Assembly (NCBI GenBank): GCA_044346855.1
Contig: JBIIYJ010000313.1
Location: 1 to 6,227, forward strand
Length of the DNA: 6,227 nt
Direction: 5' to 3'
Source of the DNA: CAIKKV01 sp044346855
GTDB taxonomy: Bacteria > Verrucomicrobiota > Kiritimatiellia > CAIKKV01
Under the pieces are notes generated by a model. The model was not told where the DNA came from. It saw only the letters and a list, made by a program, of their open reading frames with translations, and did not search any database. Positions 1 through 5,375 of the stretch are shown piece by piece; position 1 is the first letter of the stretch; each line of letters starts with the position of its first letter. Made by a program: the position numbers and the translations under genes.

Positions 1-60
1 GGGCAAGGGACTGCCCGCCCTACCTGCGCTTCGCGTAAGCGCAAAGTCCGACAGGCTCCT
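1..60. repeat. Truncated repeat-like piece with two small hairpins
   Basis: No gene is visible here. Bases 1-5 (gggca) pair with 12-16 (tgccc), and 25-31 (tgcgctt) pair with 37-43 (aagcgca). The stretch up to base 22 ends in GCCCTAC, like the GCCCCTAC right ends of the repeats that follow, so it may be the tail of another member of the same repeat family cut by the window edge. Bases 47-60 lie where the left end of the first 97-bp repeat unit would be, but they are diverged. Confidence 0.4.
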
Positions 61-332
61 TGCGGCGCCCGCAGGTCCGGCGCCTCCACTCGGCGGGCTT
101 CGCAAGCGAAGCCCCTACACCAGTTGCTTTCCCGATGCCAGATGTAGGGGCGCTGCTTGCGGCGCCCGCAGGTCCGGCGCCTCCACTCGGCGGGCTTCGC
201 AAGCGAAGCCCCTACACCAGTCGCGTTCCTGATGCCAGATGTAGGGGCGCTGCTTGCGGCGCCCGCAGGTCCAGCGCCTCCACTCGGCGGGCTTCGCAAG
301 CGAAGCCCCTACACCAGTCGCGTTCCTGATGC
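61..332. repeat. 97-bp tandem repeat, 2.8 copies, hairpin-containing
   Basis: The string tgcggcgcccgcaggtc begins at 61, 158 and 255, an exact 97-bp period. Copies differ by a few substitutions (for example ccggcgcc versus ccagcgcc, and ttgctttcc versus tcgcgttcc), and the third copy stops at 332. Each copy holds a perfect 8-bp hairpin, gggcttcg-CAAG-cgaagccc (95-114, 192-211, 289-308). Copies 2 and 3 are bounded by GTAGGGGC (144 and 241) and GCCCCTAC (ending 215 and 312), so the core is a palindrome-like element of about 72 bp separated by linkers of about 25 bp. The open frames across it are repeat artefacts. It resembles REP/BIME-type non-coding intergenic repeats; there is no CRISPR-like spacer diversity. 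Confidence 0.85.
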
Positions 333-361
333 TTGCCACAGGGCGCGGTTCGCGGTAATTT
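333..361 (+). promoter_or_regulatory. Candidate sigma-70-type promoter for ppk2
   Basis: TTGCCA (333-338, 5/6 to the -35 consensus) lies 17 bp before TAATTT (356-361, 3/6 to the -10). It would start transcription near 368 and give a leader of about 40 nt before the ppk2 ATG. The -35 box begins on the base after the last recognisable base of the 97-bp repeat. The -10 is weak, so this is a prediction only. Confidence 0.35.
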
Positions 362-409
362 TCACGTGTGTGGCTGTTCATGGATGGCGGAACAGGAAAA
401 GGGGAGACA

Positions 410-1351
410 ATGAACGAACGGAAACTGATCAAGGCGGCCCGCAAATTGTCGGATCCCTTTCGCGTGGAATCGGGGAAGAAATTCCGGCTCAAGGACGTGG
501 ACCCCGGCGATACGCTCTGGTTCAAGCCCGAGGACAAGGAGCGCGCGAAGGAGGAACTGCAGGCCGGCGTGATGGAACTGGCGAAGCTGCAGGACCGCCT
601 CTATGCGCAGGACCAATGGTCCGTGCTGCTGATCTTCCAGGCGATGGACGCGGCCGGCAAGGACAGCGCCATCAAGCACGTCACCTCCGGCCTGAACCCC
701 CAAGGCTGCCAGGTCTATTCCTTCAAAGCCCCGTCCAACGAGGAGCTCGACCACGACTTCCTGTGGCGCTGCCTCAAGAACCTCCCCGAGCGCGGCCGCC
801 TCGGCATCTTCAACCGCTCGTATTACGAGGAAACGCTCGTTGTTCGCGTGCACCCGGACTACCTTGAAAAACAGAAACTCCCCCCCCGGCTCATCACGAA
901 GCGCATCTGGCAGGAGCGGTTCGAGGACATCCGGAACATCGAGCGCTACCTCGCGCGCAACGGCGTCCTCGTCCTCAAGTTCTTCCTGCACGTCTCGAAA
1001 AAGGAGCAGGCCCGGCGCTTCCTGGCGCGGATTGAAAACCCGGAAAAGAACTGGAAATTCTCGGCTTCCGACACGGTCGAGCGGGAGCACTGGAACGCGT
1101 ACATGGCGGCCTACGAGGACATGGTCCGCAACACCGCGACCCGGGACGCCCCCTGGTACGTGGTGCCGGCCGACAAGAAATGGTTCACCCGCATCGTCGT
1201 CGCCGCCGCCGTGGTCAACGCCCTCGCCGGGCTCGATCTGCGCTATCCCTCCGTGAGCGCCGCGAAGAAAAAAGAATTCGAGCTCGTGCGAAAGAAACTA
1301 CAAAACGGAAACAGCCTGAAGAAGGCGAAAACAAGTCGCGCTTTGCAATGA
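410..1351 (+). CDS. ppk2: Polyphosphate kinase 2 family phosphotransferase (class III-like)
   Basis: This cytosolic enzyme of 313 aa transfers phosphate from polyphosphate to nucleoside mono- or diphosphates (AMP/ADP). The Walker A loop QAMDAAGKDS is at residues 77-86. The Walker B-type segment GIFNRSYYEE is at 132-141, followed by the family signature VVRVHPDYL (144-152). The lid region reads NWKFSASDTVERE (214-226), and an aromatic-rich end APWYVVPADKKWF (247-259) fits the family. FNRSYYEE rather than FDRSWYNR points to the class III (PPK2_rel_1/TIGR03709-like) branch, whose characterised members act on both AMP and ADP; this assignment rests on motif memory. The C-terminal tail is Lys-rich. 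I chose ATG 410 because GGGGAG (401-406) precedes it; an in-frame GTG at 368 would add 14 unrelated residues and lies where transcription is predicted to start. It appears monocistronic and convergent with the URO-D gene. Confidence 0.93.
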   Translation: MNERKLIKAARKLSDPFRVESGKKFRLKDVDPGDTLWFKPEDKERAKEELQAGVMELAKLQDRLYAQDQWSVLLIFQAMDAAGKDSAIKHVTSGLNPQGCQVYSFKAPSNEELDHDFLWRCLKNLPERGRLGIFNRSYYEETLVVRVHPDYLEKQKLPPRLITKRIWQERFEDIRNIERYLARNGVLVLKFFLHVSKKEQARRFLARIENPEKNWKFSASDTVEREHWNAYMAAYEDMVRNTATRDAPWYVVPADKKWFTRIVVAAAVVNALAGLDLRYPSVSAAKKKEFELVRKKLQNGNSLKKAKTSRALQ

Positions 1352-1353
1352 AG

Positions 1354-1380
1354 GGTCCCTCGCGGGGGACCGCGAGGGCC
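1354..1380. terminator. Hairpin between convergent genes
   Basis: CCCTCGCG (1357-1364) pairs perfectly with CGCGAGGG (1371-1378) around a 6-nt loop, three bases after the ppk2 stop codon and 21 bases from the URO-D gene stop codon on the other strand. There is no T-tract on either side, so it is not a classical intrinsic terminator. It could work bidirectionally with Rho or as a 3' end stabiliser. Confidence 0.45.
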
Positions 1381-1401
1381 ACCTGCTTTGAGAAGGCGGC
1401 C

Positions 1402-2544
1402 TCAGACCTCGAGGGCTTTAAAATCCCCCCGCAGCAGCGCCTCCTTGCACTCCAGGTAGGCGCGGAAGTTCGACCAGGAAACGTCCGGCGGCACGGTGTG
1501 ATCGACCGTGGGGATGAAGCCCCCCTCCTCGATGAGCGGAATCAGCTCGCGCAGGTGCGCCCGGATGGCCGCCGGCCCGCGGGGGAGCACGCGCTTGTCC
1601 ACCCCGCCCCACATCCGGAGCGACTTGCCGAACCGGGCCCGCCAGGCCACGGGGCTGACCTCCGACGCCCGCTCAATCGGCCAGATCGTGTCGACGCCGG
1701 CGTCCATCAGCAGGGGAATCAACATCGTCGGATCGCCGTCCGTGTCCACCGCGAAATAGGTCGTGCCGTGCGCCCGGAAAAACTCCACCATGCGCTTAAG
1801 ATGCGGAAAGATAAATTCGCGGTACAGGTCGGGGCCGATCAGAGGGCCGCCTTTCATGGACATGTCCTCGTTGAGCACGAAGAAATCGACGGGGATTTTC
1901 TCCAGCACGGGCCGGCTGGTCTCGATGATGAAGTCCGCGAAAAACTCCATCATCTCGTGCATCATGTCGGGATAATCGTACCACGCCAGCGACAGGTTTT
2001 CCGTCCCCATCCACTCGCGCGCCCGCCAGTAAAAGCCGTTGGCCGAACAGTTGCGGCCCAGGCAGAGCGGCACGGTCCGGTTCCGCCAGCCCGCGATCCG
2101 GGCGTCCAGGTCGGCGGGATACCGTTCCGGAATGGCCGCGATGAGGCGCTTTTTGACGGCCGCGAAATCGCGGGGCTCCCTGACCGGGAACTCGAGGTAT
2201 TGGTCCATCGACAGCCGAGTGCCGTAGGTGGTGCCCGCCTTGAGCGCCTTGGTGAGGATGCCGTTCCCGTTCCGGGCGATCACATAGTCCGGCGTTTCCT
2301 CCACCACGTCCCGGGGGAAGGGCGGAAGAAAACCATAATTCACCGGGATGTAGGCTTTTCGGTCGAAGCCGAGGGCGTCCTCCCCGTCGAACCAGTTCCA
2401 GGTGAAAGGCTTGACGGCCCCGGGCGCCTCCTGCTCCCAGCGGGCGCGAGTCTGACCCCACACGCCCAACTCATGATTGGGGCGTCGGTCGGCTGACCGG
2501 TATTCCATGCAGGCGGAAAAGCGGGAAAGAGCGTTGAGTGACAT
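1402..2544 (-). CDS. Uroporphyrinogen decarboxylase (URO-D) superfamily protein, methyltransferase-like
   Basis: This 380-aa protein belongs to the HemE/MtaA/CmuA superfamily (URO-D TIM barrel). The N-terminus has the usual RF..CM....DRRPN.E.GVW layout (residues 8-29). Family-like segments are NEDMSMKGGPLIGPDLYREF (225-244), VDTDGDPTMLIPLLMDAGVD (266-285), MWGGVDKRVL (311-320) and GGFIPTVDHTVPPDVSW (341-357). Stand-alone paralogues of this kind are common in anaerobes and the PVC group and are usually linked to corrinoid-dependent methyl transfer rather than haem synthesis; the true substrate cannot be read from sequence. No corrinoid protein, other methyltransferase or haem gene is adjacent. 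I kept the first ATG because family similarity begins by about residue 8, but there is no Shine-Dalgarno motif; a palindrome lies 3 bp upstream instead. It converges on ppk2. Confidence 0.88.
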   Translation of the reverse strand: MSLNALSRFSACMEYRSADRRPNHELGVWGQTRARWEQEAPGAVKPFTWNWFDGEDALGFDRKAYIPVNYGFLPPFPRDVVEETPDYVIARNGNGILTKALKAGTTYGTRLSMDQYLEFPVREPRDFAAVKKRLIAAIPERYPADLDARIAGWRNRTVPLCLGRNCSANGFYWRAREWMGTENLSLAWYDYPDMMHEMMEFFADFIIETSRPVLEKIPVDFFVLNEDMSMKGGPLIGPDLYREFIFPHLKRMVEFFRAHGTTYFAVDTDGDPTMLIPLLMDAGVDTIWPIERASEVSPVAWRARFGKSLRMWGGVDKRVLPRGPAAIRAHLRELIPLIEEGGFIPTVDHTVPPDVSWSNFRAYLECKEALLRGDFKALEV

Positions 2545-2547
2545 GCC

Positions 2548-2579
2548 GCCACTTTACGAAGTGGCAATCCGCAAAACAA
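2548..2579 (-). promoter_or_regulatory. Palindrome and weak promoter upstream of the URO-D gene
   Basis: GCCACTT (2548-2554) and AAGTGGC (2559-2565) form a perfect 7-bp inverted repeat with a 4-bp centre, ending 3 bp before the start codon. On the minus strand a -10-like TAAAGT (2551-2556) sits inside it, with TTGTTT (2574-2579) 17 bp upstream. The arrangement fits a repressor operator over a promoter whose transcript would be nearly leaderless, or an mRNA hairpin beside the start. Both hexamers are weak. Confidence 0.35.
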
Positions 2580-2626
2580 GCAACGAATGCGGCCCCTTGG
2601 ACAGGCAGCGGACAAAGTGAAGCGGG

Positions 2627-2665
2627 CAAAAAAAAGCGGCCCGGCGCATCACACGCCGGGCCGCT
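2627..2665 (-). terminator. Rho-independent terminator of the Cys-rich protein gene
   Basis: A perfect 12-bp stem, AGCGGCCCGGCG (2635-2646) with CGCCGGGCCGCT (2654-2665), has a 7-nt loop. On the minus strand it is followed directly by a run of T (the complement of the A-run 2628-2635). It lies 20 bp after the stop codon at 2685 and insulates this gene from the URO-D gene, which is transcribed in the same direction. Confidence 0.93.
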
Positions 2666-2684
2666 GGAAAAACCGTCTGGGACT

Positions 2685-3023
2685 TTACTTGACCGCTTCG
2701 GTCTTGACTTCCTTGGCGACGGGAGCCGTCTTGCAGCAGGGGGCCTTGGCATCCTTGGCGACGGGAGCCGTCGCGCAGCAGGCGCCCTTGACTTCCTTGC
2801 CGGCGCAGCAGGCCTTGGCCGCGGGGGCGTTGGTGCTTGCGCAAGCGGCGGCAGCAGCGTCCTTCATCGGGCAACCGGCGACAGTCTTCGCATCGGCGGC
2901 GGCCTTCATCGGGCAGGCGGCGACAGGGGCCTTGGGCGCCTCTGTTTTCGCGGCTTCCTCAGCCATCGCCAGACCCGCCGCCATAACCAGACCCGCCATC
3001 AGCGCAACCATTGACTTCTTCAT
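2685..3023 (-). CDS. Small exported Ala/Lys/Cys-rich repeat protein, function unknown
   Basis: I do not recognise a named family for this 112-aa product. Residues 1-21 form a clear Sec signal peptide: MKKS, a hydrophobic core, and AMA before the predicted cut ahead of EEAAK. The mature part of about 91 residues has nine Cys (37, 51, 61, 72-73, 82-83, 96-97). Two CPMK motifs occur at 37-40 and 51-54 with 14-residue spacing. Three CC pairs follow, the last two in a 14-residue tandem repeat CC.TAPVAK..K (82-95 and 96-109); the DNA beneath shows a 42-bp direct repeat (2711-2730 and 2753-2772). The lack of aromatic residues and the Lys/Ala content suggest a flexible or helical periplasmic polypeptide. 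Metal binding or thiol buffering is possible but is inference. ATG 3023 is chosen because AAAGGA lies about 8 bp upstream and the signal peptide starts there; an in-frame ATG at 3059 lacks this. Own promoter and strong terminator. Confidence 0.85.
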   Translation of the reverse strand: MKKSMVALMAGLVMAAGLAMAEEAAKTEAPKAPVAACPMKAAADAKTVAGCPMKDAAAAACASTNAPAAKACCAGKEVKGACCATAPVAKDAKAPCCKTAPVAKEVKTEAVK

Positions 3024-3065
3024 GTGTATTCCTTTCGTTCTTTCCTCTAGCTCGAACAAGCTATT

Positions 3066-3094
3066 AATATAAGTCCTGCACCCGTTTTTGTACA
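3066..3094 (-). promoter_or_regulatory. Promoter for the Cys-rich protein gene
   Basis: On the minus strand, TGTACA (3089-3094, 4/6 to -35) is followed 17 bp later by TATATT (3066-3071, 5/6 to -10). Transcription would begin near 3059, giving a leader of about 36 nt that contains the AAAGGA ribosome binding site. Confidence 0.55.
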
Positions 3095-3118
3095 GCTTTA
3101 TATAACGCGAAATTCACT

Positions 3119-3147
3119 GGTTTCATTTGCGGTCCTTGTCGTATACT
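3119..3147 (+). promoter_or_regulatory. Candidate promoter for the MFS transporter gene
   Basis: TATACT (3142-3147) matches 5/6 of the -10 consensus, but the -35 position (GGTTTC, 3119-3124) is poor. The -10 ends only 10 bp before the ATG, so transcription would begin within a few bases of the start codon. This agrees with the absence of a Shine-Dalgarno sequence and suggests a leaderless or nearly leaderless mRNA. A second AT-rich candidate, TATAAC (3101-3106), would give a longer leader, still without a Shine-Dalgarno motif. Confidence 0.35.
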
Positions 3148-3157
3148 CCCCGGCTTC

Positions 3158-4360
3158 ATGCTCAAGCCATTCATCCAACGCCTGCGCGGACTGGAGCGCA
3201 ACCTTCTATTGTTTCTCGCGGGCATCGCCCTTCTGGGCGCGGCTGGCGGGATGATGGAAACGACGTTCAACAACTATGTGGCCGAGATCTTCAACCTGGC
3301 GGCCGATGCCCGGGGCAAGCTTGAGTTCCCGCGGGAGTTGCCGGGATTCCTGACAGCGCTGTTCGCGGGCATCCTCTGCTTCGTGCCCGAGACGCGGATC
3401 GCCGCCTTCTCGGCCCTCGCCATCGGCGTCGGCATGCTGGGGCTGGCCTGGATGGAGCCAAACTGGACCTCCCTGCTGATCTTCACCACCGTCTGGAGCA
3501 TCGGGGCTCACCTCCTCATGCCCGTCCGCTCCTCCCTCACCATGGACATGGCCGACGCCAAACAGCGCGGCCGGCGGATGGGCCAGGTGGCCTCCACGGG
3601 GCTGGCTGCCAGCATCGCGGGCTGCGCCGTGGTCTGGATCAGCATGCGCTGGCTGAAGGCGGGCTATCCGGTCATCTTCACGATCGGCGCCCTGGCCGCC
3701 TTCGCCGCGGCCCTCTTCCTGTTCGCCATGCGGATGCCCGGCGCGCACCTCCAGCGCCCCCGTTTTGTCTGGCACAATCGCTATTGGCTCTACTACGTCC
3801 TCTCGCTCCTGTTCGGCGCGCGCAAGCAGATCTTCATCACCTTCGGCCCGTGGGTCCTCATCCGCGTCTTCCACCAGCCGGTCTGGATCTTCGCCCAGCT
3901 CTGGATCGCCACCGCCATCCTCGGCGTCTTCTTCCAGCCCTGGCTTGGCCGGGCCATCGACCGCTGGGGCGAACGGCGCGTGCTGCTGGCCGATTCGGTG
4001 CTGCTCCTGTTCGTCTGCCTCGGCTACGGCTTCGCGGACCGGCTGCCTGTGCCGAAGCTGGCCCTCTGGCTTCTCTATGGCTGTTTCGTGGGGGACAACC
4101 TGCTCTTCGGGGTCAACATGGCGCGCGACACCTACCTCTCCAAAATCCTCGTGCGGCCCGACCACCTCGGCCCCACCCTCTCGCTGGGCGTGTCGATCAA
4201 CCACGCCGTCTCCATGTCAGTCCCCGCCCTGGGCGGCTGGATCTGGATGGTCTACGGCCACGCGTACGTCTTCGTCGCCACCGCGGTCATCGCCGTGCTC
4301 ATGGCCCTCTTCAGCAACCTGCTCCGCCTGCCCGCGCACCGTCCGCAAACAGCCCCGTAG
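3158..4360 (+). CDS. Major facilitator superfamily (MFS) transporter
   Basis: This 400-aa inner-membrane protein is the usual MFS length, with about twelve hydrophobic segments. Rough helices are 15-33, 63-77, 81-97, 105-125, 145-163, 170-190, 209-235, 241-262, 273-291, 298-318, 338-366 and 368-388. The loop between TM8 and TM9 carries the MFS motif-A pattern GRAIDRWGERRVLL (264-277). The equivalent N-terminal-half loop is missing or degenerate: TM2-TM3 reads CFVPETRIA. A basic segment DAKQRGRRMG (133-142) lies between TM4 and TM5. The central loop after TM6 is short (about 192-208). Substrate cannot be deduced and no catabolic gene shares its strand. The ATG at 3158 starts just before TM1, and the next Met (residue 32) would remove it. 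No Shine-Dalgarno motif is present. It is divergent from the Cys-rich gene and convergent with fucU. Confidence 0.87.
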   Translation: MLKPFIQRLRGLERNLLLFLAGIALLGAAGGMMETTFNNYVAEIFNLAADARGKLEFPRELPGFLTALFAGILCFVPETRIAAFSALAIGVGMLGLAWMEPNWTSLLIFTTVWSIGAHLLMPVRSSLTMDMADAKQRGRRMGQVASTGLAASIAGCAVVWISMRWLKAGYPVIFTIGALAAFAAALFLFAMRMPGAHLQRPRFVWHNRYWLYYVLSLLFGARKQIFITFGPWVLIRVFHQPVWIFAQLWIATAILGVFFQPWLGRAIDRWGERRVLLADSVLLLFVCLGYGFADRLPVPKLALWLLYGCFVGDNLLFGVNMARDTYLSKILVRPDHLGPTLSLGVSINHAVSMSVPALGGWIWMVYGHAYVFVATAVIAVLMALFSNLLRLPAHRPQTAP

Positions 4361-4382
4361 CACGACAGACCAGGCCGGAACC

Positions 4383-4430
4383 GGGGGGGGGAAGCCGGGC
4401 CCCGTGACCTGCCGCGCTTCGAGGCAGGTC
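4383..4430. other. G9 run and hairpin downstream of the MFS gene
   Basis: A run of nine G (4383-4391) is followed by an 8-bp perfect inverted repeat, GACCTGCC (4406-4413) with GGCAGGTC (4423-4430), with a 9-nt loop. The hairpin starts 45 bp after the MFS stop codon. It may help end or protect that transcript, but it lacks a T-tract. Confidence 0.4.
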
Positions 4431-4442
4431 TCTGGTGCCCGG

Positions 4443-4483
4443 TTCGGGGTTCGGGGTTCAGGGTTCAGGGTTCAGGGTTCAGG
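4443..4483 (+). repeat. Heptamer array (TTCGGGG/TTCAGGG), G-quadruplex-capable
   Basis: Two copies of TTCGGGG (4443-4456), three of TTCAGGG (4457-4477) and a partial TTCAGG (4478-4483) follow without interruption. Five G-tracts of three or four (4446-4449, 4453-4456, 4461-4463, 4468-4470, 4475-4477) are separated by loops of 3-4 nt. This meets the usual intrastrand G-quadruplex pattern on the plus strand and resembles telomeric repeats in form. Copy number is likely to vary between strains. Confidence 0.85.
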
Positions 4484-4548
4484 AAAAGACATTCCCATGC
4501 GGAGTCCTCTCCGCTTCCCATTCCGCTCCGGCGCGAAACAGGCGATTA

Positions 4549-4818
4549 CGGCGGGGGACCGCCGACTCCATTGCATAGCAATGCACATGCGAATGAACTC
4601 TTCCCACCCAAAGTGAAGGGCCGGGGCGGGACGGGAAGCGTAGAGGCCGCCCGGCCCGGAATGAACCGGCGGCGGGCGAGGCCCCGCGAGGTAGCGGGGC
4701 CGAGAGGAGCTCGCGGCCCTGGGCAGGGCCGCATAGCGCCGACCGCCAGGCCGGTCCGGGCCGGCGAGCCGGGTACCGTGATCCGGCCGAGCTGCGAGGA
4801 CGGATCTCTGGTACCCGG
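4549..4818. other. Cluster of perfect hairpins in a gene-free spacer
   Basis: The spacer 4361-4861 (501 bp) shows no credible gene. Five inverted repeats lie in its second half. CGGCGG/CCGCCG spans 4549-4564 with a 4-nt loop, and CATTGC/GCAATG spans 4569-4583 with a 3-nt loop. GGCCCCGC/GCGGGGCC spans 4680-4701 with a 6-nt loop, and GCGGCCCT/AGGGCCGC spans 4713-4732 with a 4-nt loop. The fifth is a two-part stem, CCGGGTACC..ATCCG with CGGAT..GGTACCCGG (4769-4818). None has a T-tract. Position between convergent genes suggests REP-like repeats or transcript ends; a structured RNA is not excluded. Confidence 0.6.
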
Positions 4819-4861
4819 TGTCTTCGCGTCCTCTCCGCTTCCCCGTCCCGTCCCCGGCCCG

Positions 4862-5293
4862 CTAAACGGCCGTCACGCCCTTGACCAGCAGGATGTTCCC
4901 ATATTTGCACACCTCGCCGGTCATCACCACGGCAAAGGCCTTACGGGCGCGGTCGTAGAACGAAAAGCGGTCGATGTAGGCGATGGCCGGAGCCTTCGGA
5001 GCATGCCGCTCGATCGCGGCGCGATAGTTTTTCTCCACGCACGGATCCAGCTTGTCCCCCGCCACGGCGGCCATCATGACCAGCGGGGCGTCCACATAAC
5101 TGTCGAGCTCGAACACCGGCAGGATGGCCCCCAGCAGCGCCGGGATCCCGACCCCGTCCGCCCGCAGCGTGAGGGCGTTGACGCTGTGGCCCGGAAAATG
5201 GGCGTCCGCCAGCACGATCTCGTCCCCATGCCCCATCCGGCACAGCACGGCCAGCAGATCGGGCGACAGCAGCGGCGAAATTCCTTTCAACAT
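4862..5293 (-). CDS. fucU: L-fucose mutarotase, RbsD/FucU family
   Basis: This 143-aa cytosolic enzyme interconverts alpha and beta anomers of L-fucose, feeding fucose isomerase; some family members also act on ribose pyranose/furanose forms. From memory it follows E. coli FucU closely along its whole length. It opens MLKGISPLLSPDLL and continues MGHGDEIVLADAHFPGHS (20-37), with His22 and Asp30 as likely active-site residues. Next come RADG (44-47), FELDSYVDAPLVMMAAV (61-77), the aromatic segment RFSFYDRARKAFAVV (109-123) and KYGNILLVKGV (130-140), with the conserved Tyr131 and Asn133. ATG 5293 is chosen because AAGGAG lies about 6 bp upstream and the family begins with MLK; an in-frame ATG at 5323 would add ten unrelated residues. 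No other fucose gene is in the window. An IS lies directly upstream. Confidence 0.95.
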   Translation of the reverse strand: MLKGISPLLSPDLLAVLCRMGHGDEIVLADAHFPGHSVNALTLRADGVGIPALLGAILPVFELDSYVDAPLVMMAAVAGDKLDPCVEKNYRAAIERHAPKAPAIAYIDRFSFYDRARKAFAVVMTGEVCKYGNILLVKGVTAV

Positions 5294-5318
5294 AAGCGGC
5301 TCCTTTCTTATGCCGCCG

Positions 5319-5346
5319 ATCATACCCCATTTTTTTTCCGGAACAA
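5319..5346 (-). promoter_or_regulatory. Candidate fucU promoter
   Basis: On the minus strand TTGTTC (5341-5346, 3/6) is followed 16 bp later by TATGAT (5319-5324, 5/6). The spacer contains an A8 tract (5330-5337 region, T-run on plus), which can aid promoter bending. Transcription would begin near 5312, about 20 nt before the fucU start. The left end of the IS lies only about 11 bp upstream of the -35 box. Confidence 0.4.
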
Positions 5347-5357
5347 GCCCGCACTAA

Positions 5358-5375
5358 GAGCCTATCCGAAAACCC
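5358..5375. repeat. Candidate left terminal inverted repeat of the IS
   Basis: GAGCCTATCCGAAAACCC follows a TAA that could be the target duplication. Its last base is also the last base of the AbrB-like gene stop codon (minus, 5375-5377), so no space separates the gene from the terminus. Confirmation needs the matching right end, which is not in the window. Confidence 0.55.

Larger units (their letters stand above)
4429..4843. repeat. Paired 15-mers repeated in the same order
   Basis: TCTCTGGTGCCCGGT (4429-4443) recurs at 4805-4819 with one mismatch. TCCTCTCCGCTTCCC (4505-4519) recurs exactly at 4829-4843. In the first pair the two 15-mers are 61 bp apart and the gap holds the heptamer array; in the second pair they are 9 bp apart. 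This suggests two copies of one intergenic element, one enlarged by heptamer expansion. Confidence 0.55.

Noticed and set aside
61..332. CRISPR array
   Set aside because: Units are 97 bp and repeated almost entirely, including the linkers, so there are no unique spacers; no cas gene is present.
368..409. GTG start for ppk2 giving 14 extra residues
   Set aside because: The extension is not family-like, and a purine-rich ribosome binding site lies directly before ATG 410.
362..1090. 242-codon open frame on the minus strand
   Set aside because: It lies wholly opposite ppk2, which has clear motifs, and it has no family features.
1180..2496. 438-codon open frame on the plus strand
   Set aside because: It is antisense to the URO-D gene, Arg/His/Pro-rich with no recognisable domain, and starts inside ppk2. 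It is a high-GC shadow frame.
3024..3059. ATG 3059 start for the Cys-rich protein
   Set aside because: It would put 12 charged residues before a typical signal peptide and ignores the AAAGGA site serving ATG 3023.
3206..4204. 332-codon open frame on the minus strand
   Set aside because: It is antisense to the MFS gene and rich in Glu, Asp, Gly and His with no fold-like pattern, as expected from reading a membrane protein gene backwards at high GC.
4361..4861. tRNA or known riboswitch in the spacer
   Set aside because: The hairpins do not assemble into a cloverleaf, and I see no conserved T-loop or recognised riboswitch core.
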